From assembly GCA_023416895.1 (NCBI GenBank), contig JAEZGQ010000181.1, forward strand, positions 1 to 9,407: a stretch of DNA of 9,407 nucleotides. Direction: 5' to 3'. A program made the position numbers and the translations under genes. Shown here in pieces: positions 6,256-9,407 of the stretch (the stretch's first letter is position 1; the number at the start of each line of letters is the position of its first letter). Under the pieces are notes generated by a model, which worked only from the letters and a program-made list of their open reading frames with translations, made no database searches and had not been told where the DNA came from. The stretch is from Bacillota bacterium. GTDB taxonomy: Bacteria > Bacillota > Clostridia > Christensenellales > CAG-138.

Positions 6256-6270
6256 ATGAAACACGATTGT

Positions 6271-8640
6271 TTATTGTATGGCCTGTGCGTGCTCCTGCTT
6301 GAGTTCGGGAACGTGTATGTGTTTTCTCTGCGTATGCGTGGGCATGTGCGAGAGTGCGGTTTTCAGCACCGTAAAGGCCTCGGAAGCGTAAACGATGTGG
6401 AGCTTCGACTTCACCTCTTCGGGCACTTCCTCCATATCCTTTCGGTTTTCAAGCGGCACGATGACGGTATGCATACCGGCGCGCACCGCCGCAAGAAGCT
6501 TTTCGCGAAGCCCGCCGATGGGCAGCACCCTGCCTCGCAGCGTGATTTCCCCCGTCATACCGACCCCTGCTTTTACGGGAATGCCGGTGAGCGCACTCGT
6601 CATGGCAGTCATCATGGTAACGCCCGCCGACGGGCCATCCTTTGGCACGGCGCCTTCGGGCACATGCACATGGATGTCGTTTCGGGCAAGAAAATCCTGC
6701 TCAATGCCCAAGGTATCCGCATGGGCGCGGATGAAGGTGAGCGCGGCGCGCGCGCTTTCCTGCATGACCTCGCCGAGCTTGCCGGTGATTTGCACCTGGC
6801 CGGAGCCCTTCAATACTTGCGCCTCCACCTCAAGGGTGGTGCCGCCGACACTCGTCCAAGCAAGGCCGTTTGCCATGCCAACGGCATCCGCGCGCTCGGC
6901 AAAGTTTTGGGTGTACTTGGGCTGACCAAGGTATTCCGCAAGCTTTTGCTTGGACATGCGCACGCGGGGTTTCCCCTCGCCGATCTCGCACGCTGCCTTA
7001 CGGCAAATGGATGCCGCAATGCGTTCAAGCTCGCGCACACCCGCTTCCGCGGTATAGCCCCGGATCATTTCCGAAATGACGTTTTCGGGTACTGTGAGCG
7101 CTCCCTTTTTCAAGCCATGCTTTTTCATCTGCTTGGGGATAAGGTGACGCTTGGCGATTTCAATCTTCTCGGTTTCGAGGTAGCTCGCAACGTCGATCAC
7201 TTCCATACGGTCAAGCAGCGGACGAGGAATGTTTTCCTTGCTGTTGGCCGTGGTGATGAACATCACCTTGGAAAGGTCGTATGGCAGCTCCAGAAAATGG
7301 TCGCGGAACGCGAAATTCTGTGCGCTGTCGAGCACCTCAAGCATGGCGCTCGCGGGGTCGCCGTGATAGTCGCTTGTGAGCTTGTCGATTTCGTCGAACA
7401 AAATCACGGGGTTAACCGTGCCTGCCTGCCGCATAGCCGCAATAACCCTGCCCGGCATGGCGCCGATGTAGGTGCGCCTGTGGCCGCGAAGCTCCGCCTC
7501 GTCGCGGATGCCACCGAGGCTCATGCGCACGAATTTACGCCCAAGCGCCGCAGCGATGGACTCGCAGATGGAGGTTTTACCCACGCCCGGAGGGCCCGCA
7601 AAACAGATAATCTGTCCGTTGAGCTCACCCGTGAGGCGCGAAACGGCAATGTGCTCGACGATGCGCTCCTTAACCTTTTTCATGCCGAAGTGGTTTTCGT
7701 CCAAGATGCGGCGTGCGTTGTCGATGTTGAGATCATCCTCGGTGCGCTCCGTCCACGGTAAATCCAAAACACACTCGATGTAATTTCGTGTGGAGGGAGC
7801 TTCGTGCGAGCCGCCCGGCATTTCCGCAAGGCGGTCAATTTCCTTTTCAAGCTTTACGCGCACGGAAGGCGGAAATTCTTTTTTCTCCATGCGGGCGCGG
7901 TATTCATCGGACTCGCTCGTCTCGTTGTCGCTCAATTCCTTGCGAATGGCCTTCATCTGCTCACGCAAATAAAAGTCGCGCTGGTTTTTGTCGACCTGCT
8001 TCTTGACCTCCTGCGAAATGCGACGGTCGATTTTTTGGATTTCAATTTCGCCGCTCACAAATTTTAGCACGATTTTGAGGCGTTCCACGGGGTTCAATTC
8101 CTCAAGCACCCGCTGCCTGTCCTCGGTTTTTGTTAACACACTGTTGGCAATGGCGTCGGCATAGCCGCTCGGATCGGACTTCGCCTCGATGGTTTCGATG
8201 AGGTCCGCCGTGTACTTCATAGAAAACTGCGCGTAATCCCGAAACGTTTTTTTGAGCCTGCGGCGCAACGCTTCGGCGGTGTTCGCGTCGAACTCGGTAT
8301 CCAAAAGCTCCTCAACGTGCGCAACAAAATAAGGCTCGCTCGAAACAAGCTCACTGAGCCGCGCGCGGGTAACGCCCTCTACAAGCACGCGAACGGAATC
8401 GCCCGGTAAACAAAGCACTTGCCGGATTTTACAAAGCGTGCCGATTTTGTATATGTCCTCAACACCCACATCGTTTTTGCGAGCGTCAAGCTGGGAGCTC
8501 AGAAAGATCATGCCGTCCTGCAGTTGAATGGCGGCCTGCAGCGCGCTGACGCTCTTTTCGCGTCCCGCGTCGAAATGCAGCAATTCGCCAGGCAGTATGA
8601 CAAGGCCTCTGAGCGGAACAACCGGTACCGTGTGATACAT
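6271..8640 (-). CDS. lonA: ATP-dependent protease La (LonA)
   Basis: A complete LonA, 789 residues, forming a cytoplasmic hexamer that unfolds and degrades damaged and regulatory proteins. The N-terminal LAN domain opens with VPVVPLRGLVILPGE (about residues 5-19), followed by a helical region. The AAA+ module has Walker A GPPGVGKT 349-356 and Walker B ILFDEIDK 413-420. The S16 peptidase domain carries PKDGPSAG with nucleophile Ser671 and Lys714 in GGLREKLLAA. The frame contains an ATG eight codons earlier (8664), which would make these Ser679 and Lys722. That ATG lacks a ribosome binding site and coincides with the predicted transcription start. The ATG at 8640 has GAGG six bases upstream, so I prefer it. 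A sigma-A promoter lies at 8671-8699. The 3' end converges on the plus-strand Nudix operon instead of leading into ysxC. Confidence 0.97.
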   Translation of the reverse strand: MYHTVPVVPLRGLVILPGELLHFDAGREKSVSALQAAIQLQDGMIFLSSQLDARKNDVGVEDIYKIGTLCKIRQVLCLPGDSVRVLVEGVTRARLSELVSSEPYFVAHVEELLDTEFDANTAEALRRRLKKTFRDYAQFSMKYTADLIETIEAKSDPSGYADAIANSVLTKTEDRQRVLEELNPVERLKIVLKFVSGEIEIQKIDRRISQEVKKQVDKNQRDFYLREQMKAIRKELSDNETSESDEYRARMEKKEFPPSVRVKLEKEIDRLAEMPGGSHEAPSTRNYIECVLDLPWTERTEDDLNIDNARRILDENHFGMKKVKERIVEHIAVSRLTGELNGQIICFAGPPGVGKTSICESIAAALGRKFVRMSLGGIRDEAELRGHRRTYIGAMPGRVIAAMRQAGTVNPVILFDEIDKLTSDYHGDPASAMLEVLDSAQNFAFRDHFLELPYDLSKVMFITTANSKENIPRPLLDRMEVIDVASYLETEKIEIAKRHLIPKQMKKHGLKKGALTVPENVISEMIRGYTAEAGVRELERIAASICRKAACEIGEGKPRVRMSKQKLAEYLGQPKYTQNFAERADAVGMANGLAWTSVGGTTLEVEAQVLKGSGQVQITGKLGEVMQESARAALTFIRAHADTLGIEQDFLARNDIHVHVPEGAVPKDGPSAGVTMMTAMTSALTGIPVKAGVGMTGEITLRGRVLPIGGLREKLLAAVRAGMHTVIVPLENRKDMEEVPEEVKSKLHIVYASEAFTVLKTALSHMPTHTQRKHIHVPELKQEHAQAIQ

Positions 8641-8670
8641 AACATTCCTCATTTCCTTGTTCATATTGTG

Positions 8671-8699
8671 ATTATACCTATACCATAGGAAATTGACAA
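8671..8699 (-). promoter_or_regulatory. Sigma-A promoter of lonA
   Basis: On the minus strand TTGTCA (8699-8694), a 17-base spacer and a perfect TATAAT (8676-8671) form a near-consensus promoter. Transcription should start around 8664, leaving a leader of about 24 bases that holds the GAGG of the 8640 start codon. No CIRCE or CtsR-type heptamer repeat is seen around it. Confidence 0.85.
8677..8689. promoter_or_regulatory. Inverted repeat inside the lonA promoter spacer
   Basis: CCTAT-ACC-ATAGG is a perfect 5-3-5 dyad lying wholly between the -35 and -10 boxes of the lonA promoter and touching the -10 box. A direct repeat of TATACC (8673-8678 and 8679-8684) overlaps it. A protein bound here would block polymerase, so it may be a repressor operator; the factor is unknown. 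Confidence 0.35.
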
Positions 8700-8736
8700 C
8701 AATATGTACCTGCCATGAAAGGTATTAAAAGGTTAT

Positions 8737-8758
8737 AAAAAACGGTTTCGGGTGAAAC
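8737..8758 (-). terminator. Weak terminator-like hairpin upstream of lonA
   Basis: On the minus strand a 5-bp stem GTTTC/GAAAC with loop ACCC (8758-8745) is followed by CG and a run of six T (8742-8737). The short stem makes it a poor terminator, but its place 38 bases before the lonA promoter suits the end of a transcript coming from the upstream Lon-family gene. Confidence 0.3.
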
Positions 8759-8937
8759 AGAATATGACGAGAGATCTGCGTTGATGCGCATGAAAAATGC
8801 ATGGAATGCCGCGCACTTTTGAAAAGCATGCGGCAAAAAAGAGCCTTTCTTTTAAAGAAGAGAACGAGAAAAACGGCGGGATGATATCGCCCCACCTCGC
8901 ATATATCCGCTCGTATGGAACCCCTGTATCAATCCGT

Positions 8938-8965
8938 TTTTCTGACGACATGCGGCGTCAGAAAA
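8938..8965. repeat. Perfect 10-bp inverted repeat
   Basis: TTTTCTGACG (8938-8947) and CGTCAGAAAA (8956-8965) flank the eight-base loop ACATGCGG. The A/T half is at the base of the stem and no separate T tract follows on either strand, so it is not a standard terminator. It may be an RNA hairpin or a protein site. Confidence 0.5.
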
Positions 8966-8973
8966 GCACTTTG

Positions 8974-9003
8974 CACAGTTTGCCGTCCGTGAAGCAAACC
9001 GTG
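8974..9003 (-). repeat. Hairpin candidate downstream of the Lon-family gene
   Basis: On the minus strand CACGGTTTGC (9003-8994) pairs with GCAAACTGTG (8983-8974) across a ten-base loop. One position is G-U in minus-strand RNA but A-C mismatched in plus-strand RNA, so the structure favours the strand transcribed from the upstream gene. TTTTCT follows about eight bases later. It could be a loose terminator or a 3' stabilising hairpin. Confidence 0.35.
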
Positions 9004-9069
9004 AAAAGCCGCCGTAGCCATCTCACGGGAATGACGAAAGACACTCTCGTGAAAGCGGAAGCGCAGCGC

Positions 9070-9407
9070 CTATGCGCTTACGATAAGCGGCAGCACGTTG
9101 TCCGTTTTTTCCGCTTCATGCGGAATAGAGAACGCAAATCGCATAACCTCCGTGATATCGCTTACCGGCAAAACCTCCGTCGCGTCGAACTTCATGGAAT
9201 GCTCCTCGTAATTGTCCACGGGAACGAGTATGGTCGTTGCACCCGCCAATACCGCCGCCTCGAGCTTTTCATGCACGCCGCCCACAGGGCGCACTTCGCC
9301 TTGTACGGTAATTTCCCCCGTGAGCGCAAGCCCCTTTGCTGCGGGCTTTCCCGTAAGCGCGCTCATGAGCGCCACTGCAAGCGCAATGCCCGCGGAAGGG
9401 CCATCCA
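9070..9407 (-). CDS. Lon-family (S16) protease, C-terminal part only
   Basis: The gene enters from the right edge; about 112 codons of its 3' end are visible. The first residues read DGPSAG, the S16 nucleophile motif, with the Ser codon at 9396-9394. The catalytic Lys lies in GGVHEKLEAA (codon 9267-9265), 43 residues further on, the same spacing as in the lonA of this window. Strand motifs LALTGEITVQGEVRPVGG and GATTILVP are typical of the Lon peptidase fold, so the active site appears complete. The tail after the peptidase core (DNYEEHSMKFDATEVLP and onward) differs from LonA. In Bacillus the gene before lonA is lonB, so this could be its counterpart, but the AAA+ part needed to tell LonB from other Lon-like proteins lies outside the window. 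It probably has its own promoter and is not tightly coupled to lonA. Confidence 0.87.
   Translation of the reverse strand, partial: DGPSAGIALAVALMSALTGKPAAKGLALTGEITVQGEVRPVGGVHEKLEAAVLAGATTILVPVDNYEEHSMKFDATEVLPVSDITEVMRFAFSIPHEAEKTDNVLPLIVSA

Larger units (their letters stand above)
8641..9069. other. Gap between the two Lon-family genes
   Basis: These 429 bases hold the lonA promoter and leader (8641-8699), a weak terminator-like hairpin (8737-8758) and several inverted repeats (8807-8835, 8938-8965, 8974-9003). One minus-strand frame of 72 codons (8951-8733) lacks a ribosome binding site and resembles no family I know, so I leave it out. No protein gene is supported here. Confidence 0.6.

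Noticed and set aside
805..6270. The plus-strand block as a transposon or integrated element
   Set aside because: No transposase, integrase, terminal inverted repeats or target-site duplications are visible, and codon use looks much like that of the flanking genes by eye.
6256..7761. 501-codon plus-strand open frame opposite lonA
   Set aside because: It is antisense to the conserved lonA coding sequence, is rich in His, Arg and Ala as expected for a mirrored frame, and has no family similarity. Several other frames opposite lonA and the ABC gene are rejected for the same reason.
8733..8951. 72-codon minus-strand frame between the Lon-family genes
   Set aside because: No ribosome binding site before its ATG, which lies in the loop of an inverted repeat, and no recognisable sequence.

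Overview
The window looks like chromosomal DNA of a low-to-mid GC Bacillota, most likely a member of the Clostridia. The evidence is a tandem pair of Lon-family proteases next to the GTPase gene ysxC/engB (a neighbourhood known from Bacillus and many clostridia), strong GGAGG ribosome binding sites, sigma-A-type promoters with 17-base spacers, a TIGR04076-like small protein, and an XRE-TPR regulator overlapping an ABC exporter gene. I see no transposase, integrase, tRNA, rRNA or CRISPR array.

Minus-strand framework. Reading leftwards, the window holds the 3' end of a Lon-family protease gene (9407-9070), a 429-base gap, a complete lonA (8640-6271), then after a long interruption ysxC/engB (804-175), and finally the 5' end of a small zinc-ribbon gene (122-1). 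lonA, ysxC and the zinc-ribbon gene each have a recognisable promoter of their own.

Plus-strand block. Between lonA and ysxC lie about 5 kb in the opposite orientation, in two transcription units. Unit 1 (1125-3921) is an XRE-HTH/TPR regulator and an ABC exporter overlapping by 14 bases, closed by a strong terminator at 3947-3989. Unit 2 (4079-6198) encodes an S41-peptidase-like lipoprotein, a TIGR04076-like cysteine-containing protein and a Nudix hydrolase. It starts from a clear promoter (TTTACA-17-TATACT) with a LexA-like box, GAAC-AAAT-GTTC, directly upstream. It ends at a 14-bp bidirectional terminator that also serves the convergent lonA.

Functional reading. The framework genes are housekeeping functions: protein quality control and ribosome assembly. 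The inserted block looks like accessory stress or envelope functions: a self-contained regulator-exporter pair, and a possibly DNA-damage-responsive operon pairing an envelope lipoprotein with a nucleotide-hydrolase-like enzyme. Three start sites differ from the longest open frames: ysxC at 804, lonA at 8640 and the Nudix gene at a TTG at 5704. The most interesting observations are the disrupted lonA-ysxC neighbourhood, the SOS-box candidate, and the apparent loss of the usual lysine in the S41 protein.
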